DNA of 64,000 bases. It comes from JBGOTP01 sp963717075 (GTDB lineage Bacteria > Acidobacteriota > Vicinamibacteria > Vicinamibacterales > CAVVIG01). This document shows, piece after piece, positions 54,154 to 64,000 of this stretch. Where the stretch lies: NCBI GenBank assembly GCA_963717075.1, contig CAVQVI010000011.1, positions 186,001 through 250,000 on the forward strand, in the 5' to 3' direction. The notes beneath the pieces are model-generated. The model ran no database searches. It saw only the letters and a program-made list of their open reading frames with translations, and was not told where the DNA came from. Position 1 is the stretch's first letter; the number at the start of each line of letters is the position of its first letter. The translations under genes were made by a program, and so were the position numbers.

Positions 54154-55446
54154 ATGGCCCTCACTGTTCTCGCCCTCCTGGTCGTCGCCGGTGTTGTGTT
54201 CAAGGTGCTGACCGGCCCGGAACGGGAGCGAGCCGCTCGCAACGTCCTCACCTTCCTCAAGGAGCTGAAGCACGCGGCGCGCCGCCGTGAAGAGGAGATG
54301 TCACTCCACGAGGCCCTCAAGGAGCGAACTCCGCACGCCTTCGCGACGCCCGCGATCATCGCCCTGAACGCCACGGTCTTTCTCATGATGCTTCTCGGGA
54401 CTCGCTCGCTCGGCGACGCCAAGACTCTGATCGACTGGGGTGCGAGCATCGGGCCACGCACGACAAACGGCGAATGGTGGCGGCTTGTCACATCGATGTT
54501 CGTCCACTCGGGCCTGCTGCAGCTGGTCGTCGGCGGGGCCGCGCTCTTCCAGGCCGCTCGCCTTCTCGAGCGTCTCGTGGGATCCATCACATTCGTGGCG
54601 GTTTACATCACCGCCGGAAGCTTCGCGAACCTGGTCAACCTCTCCGCGCGCAGGGCGTCGCCCGGATTCGGTGCGTCGGGCGCCGTCTTTGGCATCTACG
54701 GCCTGTTGCTTGCGCTTCTCGCGTGGCGCACCTTCCACGAATCGACCGTGACCATTCCACGGGTCGCGTTGAAGAGACTGGTGCCGCTGGCGGTTGTGTT
54801 CCTTCTGTACAACGTGATGGACAACAGTCTCGATACCGGGGCCGAACTCACCGGTCTCGCCCTGGGCTTCACATGCGGGCTCGGCGTGATGATCGGCGCG
54901 AGCGATCCAAGACCATCCATGCGTCGGATGGCCGGCGTGTTCGCAGCCGCATCGGTGGTCGCCGTGGTGTCGGCTATTCCGCTGCGTGGGATCGCCGACG
55001 TGTGGCCGGAGCTCGGGCAGATTGTCGCCATCGAGGACCGGACGGCGAGGGATTACCAGGCCGCGAACAAGAGTTTCACGCAGCGCAAGATCACGGCCGA
55101 TACGTTGGCGGGGCTCATCGACCAGCAGATCATTCCGGAATTGGATGCAGCGCAGGCGCGCTTGAAGTCGATCCACAAGGTACCGAAGGAGCATCAGCCG
55201 TTGATGGACAACGCGGATCGGTACCTGCGGTTGCGATCCGAGAGCTGGCGACTTCGTGCGGAAGCCCTACGGAAAATCGAACTGCGCGCCCTTCTACAAG
55301 GCGGCGAGGAAATGCCGGTCGAGGTCTGGCGTCGCCGCGCCCAGGCCGAGCACACCGCCAACCTGGCCACGCTCGGTAACGCCGAGGGCAAAGCCCGGGC
55401 ATCCCTGGCTGCGCTGGATGAGATCCGCGCTTCCATCCAGAACTGA
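54154..55446 (+). CDS. Rhomboid-like membrane protein lacking catalytic residues
   Basis: 430 residues. An N-terminal helix and charged linker (1-60) precede a six-helix rhomboid domain (about 62-245), followed by a helical soluble tail (about 285-430). The serine motif GASG (Ser175) is present. The histidine that pairs with it in helix 6 is replaced by Glu231 (GAELTGLALGF instead of AHxxG). In helix 2, His118 is kept, but the usual HxxxN is replaced by Gln123 and Gly127. A protease is therefore unlikely, and a pseudo-rhomboid role (binding or trafficking) is inferred. Divergent from the orphan adaptor gene. Confidence 0.8.
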   Translation: MALTVLALLVVAGVVFKVLTGPERERAARNVLTFLKELKHAARRREEEMSLHEALKERTPHAFATPAIIALNATVFLMMLLGTRSLGDAKTLIDWGASIGPRTTNGEWWRLVTSMFVHSGLLQLVVGGAALFQAARLLERLVGSITFVAVYITAGSFANLVNLSARRASPGFGASGAVFGIYGLLLALLAWRTFHESTVTIPRVALKRLVPLAVVFLLYNVMDNSLDTGAELTGLALGFTCGLGVMIGASDPRPSMRRMAGVFAAASVVAVVSAIPLRGIADVWPELGQIVAIEDRTARDYQAANKSFTQRKITADTLAGLIDQQIIPELDAAQARLKSIHKVPKEHQPLMDNADRYLRLRSESWRLRAEALRKIELRALLQGGEEMPVEVWRRRAQAEHTANLATLGNAEGKARASLAALDEIRASIQN

Positions 55447-56051
55447 CAATCTGCCCTCTCCCTCCCGCCGTCTACGGAGCTGGCGCCTGTCTGTCTAACC
55501 AGATGAAGAACACGCCGGCATGACGCCGGGCGAAGCGGTTCTGCAGAAGCTGCTCACAAATGCACGCTTTTGGACACTGTTGATCGTGTTCAGCAAGAGC
55601 TCCCGTGTCGATAAGTAGGCGAAATCATGAGGCAGTTTCGAGCGATTGCGCCCAATGATGGCGGCAGCGGCGATTGTTGTCCTGGCGCGACGCCCGTGTT
55701 CGCGCATGTACACCCGCCGCGGCTGAGACTCGCACACGCCACGAACGACCGTCGCGAGCGCCTGCACGACCCGAGCGTCCTGCGCGACCTGAGCGACCGG
55801 AACGACCGGAACGACCCGACCGCCCCGAACGACTGGAGCGCCCGGACGGGCCGGCGCAGGTCATCGACGATTGATTCCGCGGGCGGGGCGCCGCGTCCCG
55901 TCCGCATCGAGTGCTCTATGCATAGAGAACTGTCGAAGTTCGTGTGGGGCATGTAGGTTTTGCTGAATGTCATGCCCGCGTCGCGCATGTAGCTGGCACG
56001 TCGGCAACACCGACGCTCGCAGGGTGCAATGCTCATCGCGGGGAGAGACGT
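55447..56051. other. Gap with a 9-bp tandem repeat; no certain gene
   Basis: About 600 bases. No recognisable protein. At 55784-55846 seven imperfect copies of a 9-base unit (consensus RCGACCGGA) occur. Read on the minus strand they encode Gly-Arg-Ser triplets, on the plus strand Arg-Pro-Glu triplets. A short plus-strand frame containing the repeat (about 55680-55874) could be a secreted Pro-rich peptide only if a shift is assumed. Confidence 0.45.
55784..55846. repeat. 9-bp tandem repeat, seven copies
   Basis: Units GCGACCTGA, GCGACCGGA, ACGACCGGA, ACGACCCGA, CCGCCCCGA, ACGACTGGA, GCGCCCGGA in direct succession. Confidence 0.8.
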
Positions 56052-56387
56052 TCAGGACGCGCGCTCAAACATGACGGTCCGGGCGCGCAAATTCGGCGCG
56101 GCTGTCCTGCGGGCCAGTATCCAGGAATCCGAGTAGGTCGGTCCGGCAACGTTCGTCTCTCCGTCCGTCCACCACGTTCGGTGGAGGCGTGCCTGGTCCG
56201 GAAGCGCGAAACCGAGCACGTCTTCGATCTCCTCGAACGTCAGGACGACCGTATTCGCGAATCTATTCTCCAAGTACGTGTAGAGCAACAGATACTCGCC
56301 CGACATGACGCGCCCTCGCGGTTCCGCTGTCTCCGCGTGTGCCGCGCTCGGAACGATCGATCCGCGCCTCTTCATCCAATCGAGCAT
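56052..56387 (-). CDS. Small conserved protein, DUF7662-like
   Basis: 111 residues from ATG 56387, or 84 from ATG 56306. The core GEYLLLYTYLENRFANTVVL then TFEEIEDVLGFALPDQARLH and TWWTDGETNVAGPTYSDSWI resembles from memory the DUF7662/'EIE..LGF.LP.SA' small-protein family. The C-terminal NLRARTVMFERAS is also typical of that family. Function unknown. First of the small-gene cluster when read downstream. Confidence 0.6.
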   Translation of the reverse strand: MLDWMKRRGSIVPSAAHAETAEPRGRVMSGEYLLLYTYLENRFANTVVLTFEEIEDVLGFALPDQARLHRTWWTDGETNVAGPTYSDSWILARRTAAPNLRARTVMFERAS

Positions 56388-56407
56388 GCGCTCATACCTC
56401 CGGATTC

Positions 56408-56671
56408 TCAGGACGACATATCGGAGAACGGCAGCGGGGGCGATGACTGCGAGTCGGTGTTGGAGACAGATCGGGACGCAAGAGCTGACTCGAGTCCACG
56501 CACGACGACTTCGAGCTGTTCCCCCGTGCCGTTGATATCCAGGACGGGGTACTGAGCGTCGGGCGACAGGAAGAGGGCGAAGCCGTGCGCGCCGACTTCA
56601 ATGTGCGCGTCGGAATGAGCGTCCGATCCCGCCATGTGCACGGTGGGCAGCTCGACTTTAATGTTCGACAT
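56408..56671 (-). CDS. Small hypothetical protein
   Basis: 87 residues from ATG 56671 (MSNIKVELPTVHMAGSDAHS). His/Asp/Ser-rich N-terminus, then HIEVGAHGFALFLSPDAQYP and LDINGTGEQLEVVVRGLESA. No family. AGAGGT lies about 11 bases before the ATG. It overlaps the gene upstream by 14 bases. Confidence 0.5.
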   Translation of the reverse strand: MSNIKVELPTVHMAGSDAHSDAHIEVGAHGFALFLSPDAQYPVLDINGTGEQLEVVVRGLESALASRSVSNTDSQSSPPLPFSDMSS

Positions 56672-56843
56672 GATTGGCCATGACCTCTTGTGCCAATGCC
56701 ATCTCGGCCGCCGCCGGCACAACATCAGCATCAGCGTTGATCGTTGGTGGTTGATCAGGCCGCGTCCGTTCAGTAGAAATCCTGCGGCGCCGATCGCGAT
56801 ACTCCAGAAAGCGCGAGTACGGAACGAGAATGTTCACCGGCAT
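56658..56843 (-). CDS. Small hypothetical protein
   Basis: 61 residues (MPVNILVPYSRFLEYRDRRR then RISTERTRPDQPPTINADAD). Basic N-terminus, acidic middle. TAGGAGCC lies immediately before the ATG, a good ribosome-binding site. No family recognised. Confidence 0.45.
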   Translation of the reverse strand: MPVNILVPYSRFLEYRDRRRRISTERTRPDQPPTINADADVVPAAAEMALAQEVMANHVEH

Positions 56844-56893
56844 GGCTCCTATCTCGAGACGATACGGTTATCGCCAAATACCTGACCGCATGA

Positions 56894-57052
56894 TCAGCGT
56901 CGCGAATCCTCTCCCGAGCCAAGCCGGTGTTCTGCGACCCATTGATGGCTGACCGCTCCCAGGTCCGGAGCGTCGTCACGACGCCACAATCTCGCGAGTG
57001 CGACAACTGCGCCGGCGGCGCCGAGCGCGATACCGACCCACGCCGCACTCAT
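56894..57052 (-). CDS. Small membrane protein, 52 residues
   Basis: MSAAWVGIALGAAGAVVALA is a single membrane helix, followed by RLWRRDDAPDLGAVSHQWVA and EHRLGSGEDSRR. ATG 57052 overlaps the stop of the next gene upstream (ATGA), so it is translated with it. Conserved-looking SHQWVAEHRL end. Confidence 0.6.
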   Translation of the reverse strand: MSAAWVGIALGAAGAVVALARLWRRDDAPDLGAVSHQWVAEHRLGSGEDSRR

Positions 57053-57174
57053 GACCGTCGGGCCGGCCGGTTGTGAGTGCCTGCCTTGATCAACTCCTGG
57101 ATGCGCTGGCGGCGCCGCAACTTCCGCTTCCGATCCTTCTGAAATCTGGCGCGATCGCCGTTTCGTTCAGACAT
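57049..57174 (-). CDS. Small basic protein, 41 residues
   Basis: MSERNGDRARFQKDRKRKLR then RRQRIQELIKAGTHNRPARR. Very Lys/Arg-rich; proteins of this composition, opening MSER(N/H)GD(R/K)ARF, are widespread in environmental bacteria and may bind RNA or the ribosome, which is inferred. Coupled to the 52-residue gene by ATGA. Confidence 0.6.
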   Translation of the reverse strand: MSERNGDRARFQKDRKRKLRRRQRIQELIKAGTHNRPARRS

Positions 57175-57219
57175 GTGAATCTCCTACATTGACCGCGCGC
57201 CTCTCGACGCCGGCCCAGG

Positions 57220-57456
57220 TCAGTCGCGCCCATCACTTCGTCGATCGACGGCATAGAGAATCTCCGCGACGGTCGGCTCCGGCGCACCGCGCCACACCAC
57301 CAGCATCACTGCCGGAGGCAACAGGCACACGGCGAACCACAGTGCGCTGGTATTGGCTGTGATAGGCATGCCGGACAACCACGCGACGGCAGCGGCGGCG
57401 ACAAGAAGCGCGACCCAGGCGCCGACAAGCGTCTGGCGGTTCATTGATCGGAACAT
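57220..57456 (-). CDS. Small two-helix membrane protein
   Basis: 78 residues. Two hydrophobic segments (LVGAWVALLVAAAAVAWLSG; ALWFAVCLLPPAVMLVVWRG) and a charged tail (APEPTVAEILYAVDRRSDGR). No family recognised. ATG 57456 or ATG 57444. First gene of the small-gene cluster, 45 bases before the basic protein. Confidence 0.6.
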   Translation of the reverse strand: MFRSMNRQTLVGAWVALLVAAAAVAWLSGMPITANTSALWFAVCLLPPAVMLVVWRGAPEPTVAEILYAVDRRSDGRD

Positions 57457-57872
57457 GAGGACACTCTTTTCGTGACTGACGAGTGAAGATCCGGCGCTTC
57501 GATCGCCGTCAAGCGCGACCGAAGCGCCAAATCGTGATTACGGATGTGAGTCGCGTGAGACGCGCTCGACACGGGACCAAAGTTGGGCCGGTCGGCGCGC
57601 ACCCTTTAGCAATTGCGGGGAGGATGCACCACTCGAACGCTGGCAGGCTCAGTTCTGGATGACAGATCCACTATACACGATCGGGCGCGACGGGACGCGT
57701 GCAGGTGGGGCTCTTTGAGGTGGGCCCTCGCCGGTGCGCATCGTTTCACACGTATACTTGAGTGTCTCGCTTTCCTGAGCCCTGCGGCCCAGCTGGCCCT
57801 GCCGCCTTCGCGCCTTTCGGCGCTTCGGCGTCCCAAGCAGCCCTCACCAAAGCATCACATGGAGGGCAACGG
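57457..57872. other. Intergenic region upstream of the glucan synthase
   Basis: About 415 bases between divergent genes. No coding frame of credible composition. Promoter-like TATACA (about 57671) and TATACT (about 57754) boxes without clear -35 partners. The ribosome-binding site GGAGGG (57861-57866) lies at the end. Confidence 0.4.
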
Positions 57873-60800
57873 GTGATCGGATTCTTCCGGCTGCTGTGGC
57901 ACGCCGAGACGACCGTATCGGAGAAGCCGTTTCGCGACGAGCTGCTCAGCATCGAGCGGCTGGAAGAGCGTGCGCTGGCGCTCGCAGCGAGCTTCACCAT
58001 CGACCCGAACCCGCGGCGCCGCGCACGTAACATCTTTCCCCGGTTCGACGACAACGCGCGCGTCTTGCGGCGACGCGTACCGAACGCTCGCGGACGATGT
58101 TCGGACCGGGCAGTTTGTCACCGCCGCGGCAGAGTGGCTGCTCGACAACTTTCACCTGGTGACCGCGGAGATCCGAGACATCCACCAGCATCTTCCGCGG
58201 TACGTACTACCGGGAACTGCCCACGCTCGCATCGCGTGAGCAAGCGGGTCACACACGGATCTACGCCATGGCCGTCGAGCTGGTGCGTCACAGCGACAGC
58301 CGGATCGACCGTCAGCAGCTCGCGGTGTTCGTCAACAGCTACCAGCGTGTCGCGCCGTTGACGATCGGCGAGCTCTGGGCCTGGCCCAGCATGCTGAAGC
58401 TGGCGCTCATCGAGAACCTCAGACGACTGGCCGCGGAGACTCTGGAGTCGCGCCGCGCGCGTCTGGCTGCCGACGCGTACGTGTCACGGATCGAAGGCGA
58501 CGCCGGAGCCGCCGGGCGAGAACCACAGACCGTCCCGTTGGCCCTCGACATCGCCTCCATCGTCCAGCTGCTGCATCGGCTCCGCGAGTACGGCCCTCGG
58601 CTGTCGTCGATCCGCACAGCGGTCGAGGAGCACCTCGCGGCGCGAGACACGACCGCGGAGGCGGCGATTCGCGACGAACACCAGCGGCAGGCGGCCGACC
58701 AGGTGTCGGTGGCCAATGCCATTACCAGCCTGCGCCTCTGCTCCGCGCTCGATTGGCGCCAGTATGTCGAGTCCGTGAGCCTGGTCGAGCAGGTGCTGCA
58801 GCGCGATCCCGCCGGCGCGTACGGACGGATGGACTTCCTCAGTCGCGATCGACAGCGCCAGGCGGTTGAGGAGCTCGCGGCGCCGAGCGGAGACGCGCAG
58901 GTGAGGGTCGCGCTGCGGGCCGTCGAAAGCGCCCGACAGGCGGTCGCCAGCGGATCATCCGCCGATCGGGCCGCCCACGTCGGGTACCACCTCATCGATG
59001 AGGGACGGCGCGACCTCGAGGTCGACGTGGCGTATCGACCGCGCCTTGCGAGCCGCGTCAAACGCCTGGTGTTCGCTCACGCGACGCTGTCCTACCTGGG
59101 CCCCATCGCGATCGTCACGGCCGCACTGCTCGCCGCAGTCGCCGCGTACGGCCGGCACGCAGGGGGCCTCTGCGCCGCGCCCTGGCGGCCCTGATGCTGC
59201 TCCTCCTGATCCCCGCGGCCGACATCGCGATCGCGCTCGCTCAACGCGTGATCGCGTGGGCGATCCCGCCTCGTCGCCTGCCTCGCCTCGATTTCTCCGA
59301 TGGCGTTCCAGACGACGCCCGCACGATGGTCGTCGTGCCCACGATGCTGACGAGCACCGCCTCGGTGGCGGCGCTGCTGGAGCACGTCGAGGTGCTCGCG
59401 CTGGGGAACCTCGATCCGCGCATCCATTTCGCGATCCTCAGCGATTTCACTGACGCCGATGCCTGCGAGCTGCCCGGCGATCCGCCGATTCTCGCCGCCG
59501 CGCGCGCGGGTATCGAGAACCTCAATCGACGGTTCGGCCCCGAACATGCGGATCGCTTCTTTCTGTTTCATCGTGCGCGGCGCTGGAATGCTCAGGAACA
59601 CGCGTGGATGGGGTGGGAGCGCAAACGCGGAAAGATCGAAGAGTTCAACCGGCTGCTGCGAGGCGCGTCCGACACGAGCTTCAGCGATGCAGGTCGGCGA
59701 GCTGGACGATCCTCCCTTCGGTGCGCTACTGCATCACGCTCGATACGGACACGCGGCTGCCTCGCGACGCGGCGAAAGAGCTCATCGGCATCATCTCGCA
59801 TCCCTTGAACGTCCCGCGCTTCGACGCGCGCGTCGGCCGCGTCACGGAAGGCTACGGGATTCTGCAGCCGCGGGTCAGCGTCACCATGGCGAGCGCGGCC
59901 GGATCGCTGTTCGCGCGGACCTACGCCGGCCACACGGGCGTCGACCCGTACACGACCGCCGTCTCGGACGTCTACCAGGATCTCTTCGACGAAGGCATCT
60001 TCACCGGCAAGGGCCTGTACGACGTCGACGCGTTCGTGGCGTCGCTCGAGGGGCGCGTGCCGGAGAACGCCCTGCTGTCGCACGACCTCTTCGAGGGCCT
60101 CTATGCGCGTACGGCCCTCGTCACGGACGTCGAGGTCGTCGACGACTATCCGTCGAGCGTCCTCGCGCATGCGCGACGCCAGCACCGCTGGGTGCGCGGC
60201 GACTGGCAGATCCTGTGGTGGCTCTTTCCTTTCGTGCCGTCCCGCACGGGCCTGCAGCGCAATCGCCTGCCGCTCATGTCGCGCTGGAAGATCCTCGACA
60301 ATCTGCGGCGCAGCCTGATGGCGCCGGCGACCGTCGCCCTGCTCCTTCTGGGCTGGACGGTCCTGCCCGGCACTCCAGCGCGTTTGGACGGCGATCGGTC
60401 TCGCCGCGGTCGCGATGCCGGTGTGCCTGCGACTGTTCCAGCTGCTCGGCGGGCCGAAACGGTCGGCAATCGGGATCGGCGTTCCTGCGAACCACCATCG
60501 ACGATCTCAACACCGACGTCGTCCGCATCTCATTGCAGCTGGTGTTCCTGGCGAATCAGGCCTACGAGATGGTGCACGCGATCACCGTGACGCTCGTGCG
60601 CCTCGGGATCACGAAGCACCGGCTGCTCGAGTGGGAGACAGCCGCGGCCAGCGCCGACCGTGGCGGGCCGCCGCGCCTGAACGTGTTCGTGAGGGAGATG
60701 ATCGCGAGCCCGCTGATCGCGGCGGCTGGCCTGGTCCTCGTCCTCCTGTTCCGTCCGCACGCGCTGCCTGCGTCGGTGCCCGTGCTCGCGCTGTGGGCCG

Positions 60801-63800
60801 CGGCGCCCTTGATCGCGTACGCCCTCAGCCGCCCCGTGCCAACCCGTCGCCCGGTGCTCGGCCCAGAGGACCGCGAGTTTCTCCAATCGGTCGCGCTCAA
60901 CACGTGGCGGTACTTCGAGACGTTCGTCGGACCTGAGGATCACGCGCTGCCGCCTGACAACGTCCAGGAGGTCCCGGAACTGACCGTCGCACACCGCACG
61001 TCGCCGACCAACATCGGGATGTCGCTGCTCGCGACCCTCTCGGCTCACGACTTCGGCTTCATCGACACTGACGATCTGGCCGACCGGATTGACGCCACGC
61101 TCACGACCGTCGAAAGCCTGGAACGCTTCGAGGGTCACCTGCTGAACTGGTACGACACGCGCACGCTGGCGCCGCTTCGGCCGGCCTATGTCTCCACCGT
61201 CGACAGCGGAAACCTTGCGGGCGCGCTCCTGACGCTGTCGGTGGCGCTGCAGCAGCTGTCAGCGCTCGGCGCGACAGAACCCGACACCTCAGCGCGCGCT
61301 GAACGGCTCGATCAGCTGGCCACTCGCGCCGTCGCCTTGTTCGACGGCATGAACTTCAGATTCCTCTACGACCCGCAGCGGCAGTTGTTCACCATCGGGT
61401 ATCGCCTCGCGGACGACGAGGGACCGGGTCGCCGCGATCCGTCGTACTACGACCTGCTGGCCTCCGAAGCGCGATTGGCAAGCTTTCTCGCAATCGCCAA
61501 GGGCGACGTCTCCGAATCCCACTGGTTCCACCTGGGACGTGCCGTGACCAGTGTCCATGGGGCGCCGGTCCTGCTGTCGTGGAGCGCCACGATGTTCGAG
61601 TACCTGATGCCGCTGCTCGTCATGCGCAGCTATCCGGACACGCTCCTCGATGAATCGTGTCGAATGGTCGTGCGCCGCCAGGTGGAGTACGCCACTGCGC
61701 ACGGCGTGCCCTGGGGCATCTCGGAGTCCGCGTACAACATCGTCGACCGACACGACACCTTTCAGTACAAGGCGTTCGGCGTCCCGGGACTCGGTCTGAC
61801 GCGCGGACTGGGCGACGAGCTGGTGGTGGCGCCGTACGCCACGGCGCTCGCCGCGATGATCGACCCCTCGCAGAGTGCGGCCAACCTGCGACGGTTGACC
61901 CGTGCAGGCCTCGAGGGCGACTACGGGTTCTTCGACGCCATCGACTACACGACGCGCGAGGCCGACCTTCACGACGCGCCGCCGGCTACAGTGGGCAGCC
62001 CGGCCGCCGGCACTGTCGTCCGCACCTACCTGGCTCACCACGCCGGCATGACCCTGGTCGCGCTGGCGAACGCGCTGCTCGGCGATCCGATGGTGAAGCG
62101 CTTTCACGCCGACCCACGCGTGCAGGCCACCGAGCTGTTGCTGCAGGAGCGCGTACCCCGTCATGCACCGACGATTCAACCGCGACCGCTCGATGAGATG
62201 CGTGTCGTCGCCTCGCCGCCGGCCATCACGATGCGGCAGTATCGATCGCCACACACGGTCTTTCCGCATGCGCAATTTCTGTCGAATGGCAACTACGTGA
62301 CGGTCGTGACAAACGCGGGCGGGGGCAGCAGCTTCTGCCGCGGCCTCGCGGTGACGAAGTCGCGACGCGACCCGACGCGCGATCCAGGCAGCCAGTTTGT
62401 CTACCTGCGCGATGTGCGGAGTGGGTCTGTGTGGTCGGCCACCTATCATCCGACGGCGGCGGAGCCGGACGACTACGTGGTCGAGTTCCGCGCCGACCGG
62501 GCGACCTTCCGCCGCCACGACGACGAGATCTCCACGCAGCTCGACGTCGCCGTGTCCACCGAAGACGATGTTGAAGTCCGACGCGTGACGGTGATCAATC
62601 AGAGCAACCGGATCCGCGAAATCGATGTCACGAGTTACGCGGAAATCGTCCTGGCTTCGCCAGCCGACGATCTCGCGCATCCGGCCTTCGGCAAACTGTT
62701 TCTCGAAACCGAATACGTGGCCGACAGCGCGGCGCTCGTCTGCCACCGGCGCGCCCGGGATCCTCGGGAGCCGGCCGTGTGGGCGGTGCACGTCCTGAGC
62801 CTCGAGGGTCGGCCGCAGGGGCCCGTCGAATGGGAAACGGATCGCGCACGATTCCTCGGTCGCGGTCGGGACACCGACAGCCCGGCCGCACTGGACGGGC
62901 GCGCGTTATCGGGCACGACGGGCATCGTGCTCGACCCCATTTTCAGCCTCCGCCAGCGGATCAGGCTGGTGCCAGGGGCGTCGGTGCGGCTCTGTTTCGC
63001 CACGGGGATCGCATCCGATCGCGAGACCGCCGCAGCGCTCGCGCAGAAGTACCGCGACCCGAGCGCAGCGTCGCGCACATTCGCGCTCGCCTTCACGCAC
63101 GCGCAGAGCGGACTGCGCTATCTGGGCATTTCGAACGACGAGGCGGTGCTGTTTGAACGTCTCGCGTCGAGGGTGCTCTTCGCCGATGGCTCGCTGCGGG
63201 CGGGTCCGGACACGATTCAGTCGAACGCGCTCGGTCAGGCCAGTCTGTGGCCACACGGTATTTCCGGCGATCTGCCCATCCTGCTCGTGCGCGTCACTGG
63301 TGTCAGGACCAACGAAGATGTGGCGCTCGTGCGTCAGGTGCTTCAGGCGCAGGAGTACTGGCGCCTGAAGGGGCTGAGCGCCGATGTCGTCATCCTCAAC
63401 GAGGATCCGACCAGCTATCTGGACGAGATGCACGCACAGCTCACGGCCCTCCTCGATGACGGGCCGTGGCGGACGTGGAAACACCGATCCGGCGGTGCCT
63501 ACCTCCTGCGTGGCGATCTGATCGGCAAGGCCGAGCGCACGTTGATCGAGGCCGTCTCGCGGGCGGTCCTCGGTGGAGACCGGGGCGACCTTCGCGCCCA
63601 ACTCGACAAACCGCATCCCGCCCATGACAGCCGGCAGCCGGCGTTCGCGGCCGCGCCATCGTCGGAGCCCGGCCTTTCCCCGCCGATCGCCCCCGTGCCG
63701 ATGAAGTTGTCGAATGGCCTCGGCGGGTTCACAGACGAAGGGCGAGCCTACGCGATCGTCCTGGAGGGCGCCCAGGAAACCCCATTGCCATGGGCGAACG

Positions 63801-64000
63801 TCATCGCGAACGCCCACTTTGGAACCGTCGTGACGGCGTCGGGTTCCGCGACCACCTGGTCGGAGAACAGTCGAGAGAACCGACTGACATCATTCGCCAA
63901 CGATCCGGTCGTCGACCCAACGGCCGAAGCGCTGTTCATTCGCGACGACGACTCGGGGGATGCATGGTCGCCCACGCCAGGACCAATGGCACGGCATGCG
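57873..64000 (+). CDS. ndvB: Cyclic beta-1,2-glucan synthase (GT84-GH94 type), N-terminal two-thirds, several frameshifts
   Basis: A giant membrane enzyme, at least 2040 residues in the window and continuing beyond it. GTG 57873 has GGAGGG six bases upstream. Order: N-terminal cytoplasmic part (VIGFFRLLWHAETTVSEKPF; FTIDPNPRRRARNIFPRF); helices near 59100-59200; GT84 glycosyltransferase with YCITLDTDTRLPRDA and the QHRWVRGDWQILWWL active-site region (about 59730-60230); more helices at about 60530-60830; glycoamylase-like domain (GHLLNWYDTRTLAPLRPAYV, VSTVDSGNLAGALL; ESAYNIVDRHDTFQYKAFGV); then the start of the GH94-like phosphorylase part (FPHAQFLSNGNYVTVVTNAG). Shifts are near 58071, 58204, 59170 (deletion), 59686, 59708, 60375 and 60481. 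It makes osmoregulatory periplasmic glucan. Confidence 0.88.

Noticed and set aside
55784..55846. CRISPR array
   Set aside because: Units are 9 bases with no spacers; this is a simple tandem repeat.
61289..62791. A 500-residue minus-strand frame opposite the glucan synthase
   Set aside because: It is antisense to strongly conserved glycoamylase-like sequence and shows no domain of its own.

Overview
The window is high-GC bacterial chromosome. Three things point to an environmental Gram-negative of the Acidobacteriota type (possibly Vicinamibacteria): the outer-membrane and LPS-core heptose genes, the proton-pumping NADH dehydrogenase operon, and the protein families present (DUF4159, MXAN_5187-like, tannase, membrane-anchored MutS-like). 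The taxon is an inference; no rRNA gene or other marker is present. I saw no tRNA, rRNA, CRISPR array or complete insertion sequence.

Layout. 1-3.1 kb (minus): TPR protein, LolB-like lipoprotein and ispE (cut by the left edge) in one operon. 3.2-6.7 kb (plus): Trm112-like protein, then LPS genes (GT9 heptosyltransferase, O-antigen ligase, heptose-7-phosphate kinase). 6.7-9.8 kb: purH, a cold-shock gene with a structured leader, and two conserved hypotheticals. 9.96-22.3 kb (minus): a nuo operon in the order A-B-C-gmhA-D-E-F-H-J-K-L-M-N. It lacks nuoG and nuoI and carries gmhA inside it. 22.5-32.5 kb: MFS carrier, YajQ, phospholipase D/cardiolipin synthase, DUF4159, PP2C phosphatase, GNAT, tannase-family esterase, a toxin remnant and a Met-rich secreted protein. 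32.7-41.8 kb (minus): a metal-handling island with HupE, a membrane-anchored protein, a cytochrome c'-like protein, EamA, heavy-metal RND pump, adaptor, TolC and a His-rich leader protein. 41.9-50.4 kb (minus): nine closely spaced genes behind one promoter/operator, namely chrB, DUF1259, an eight-heme cytochrome c, DUF2231, DUF1080, a porin-like protein and a complete Fe(III)-type ABC importer. 50.7-55.4 kb: MutS-like membrane ATPase, an orphan RND adaptor and a rhomboid homologue that has lost catalytic residues. 55.4-57.5 kb: a repeat tract and six very small genes. 57.9 kb to the end (plus): the N-terminal two-thirds of a giant cyclic beta-1,2-glucan synthase.

Quality caveat. Many clearly orthologous reading frames (TPR, nuoF, nuoD, yajQ, PLD, ABC permease, octaheme cytochrome, DUF1259, DUF1080, DUF2231, Met-rich protein, glucan synthase) are split by single-base shifts, nearly all insertions. 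These look like consensus errors in the assembly rather than decay. The split genes are therefore annotated as whole genes, with the shift positions stated.
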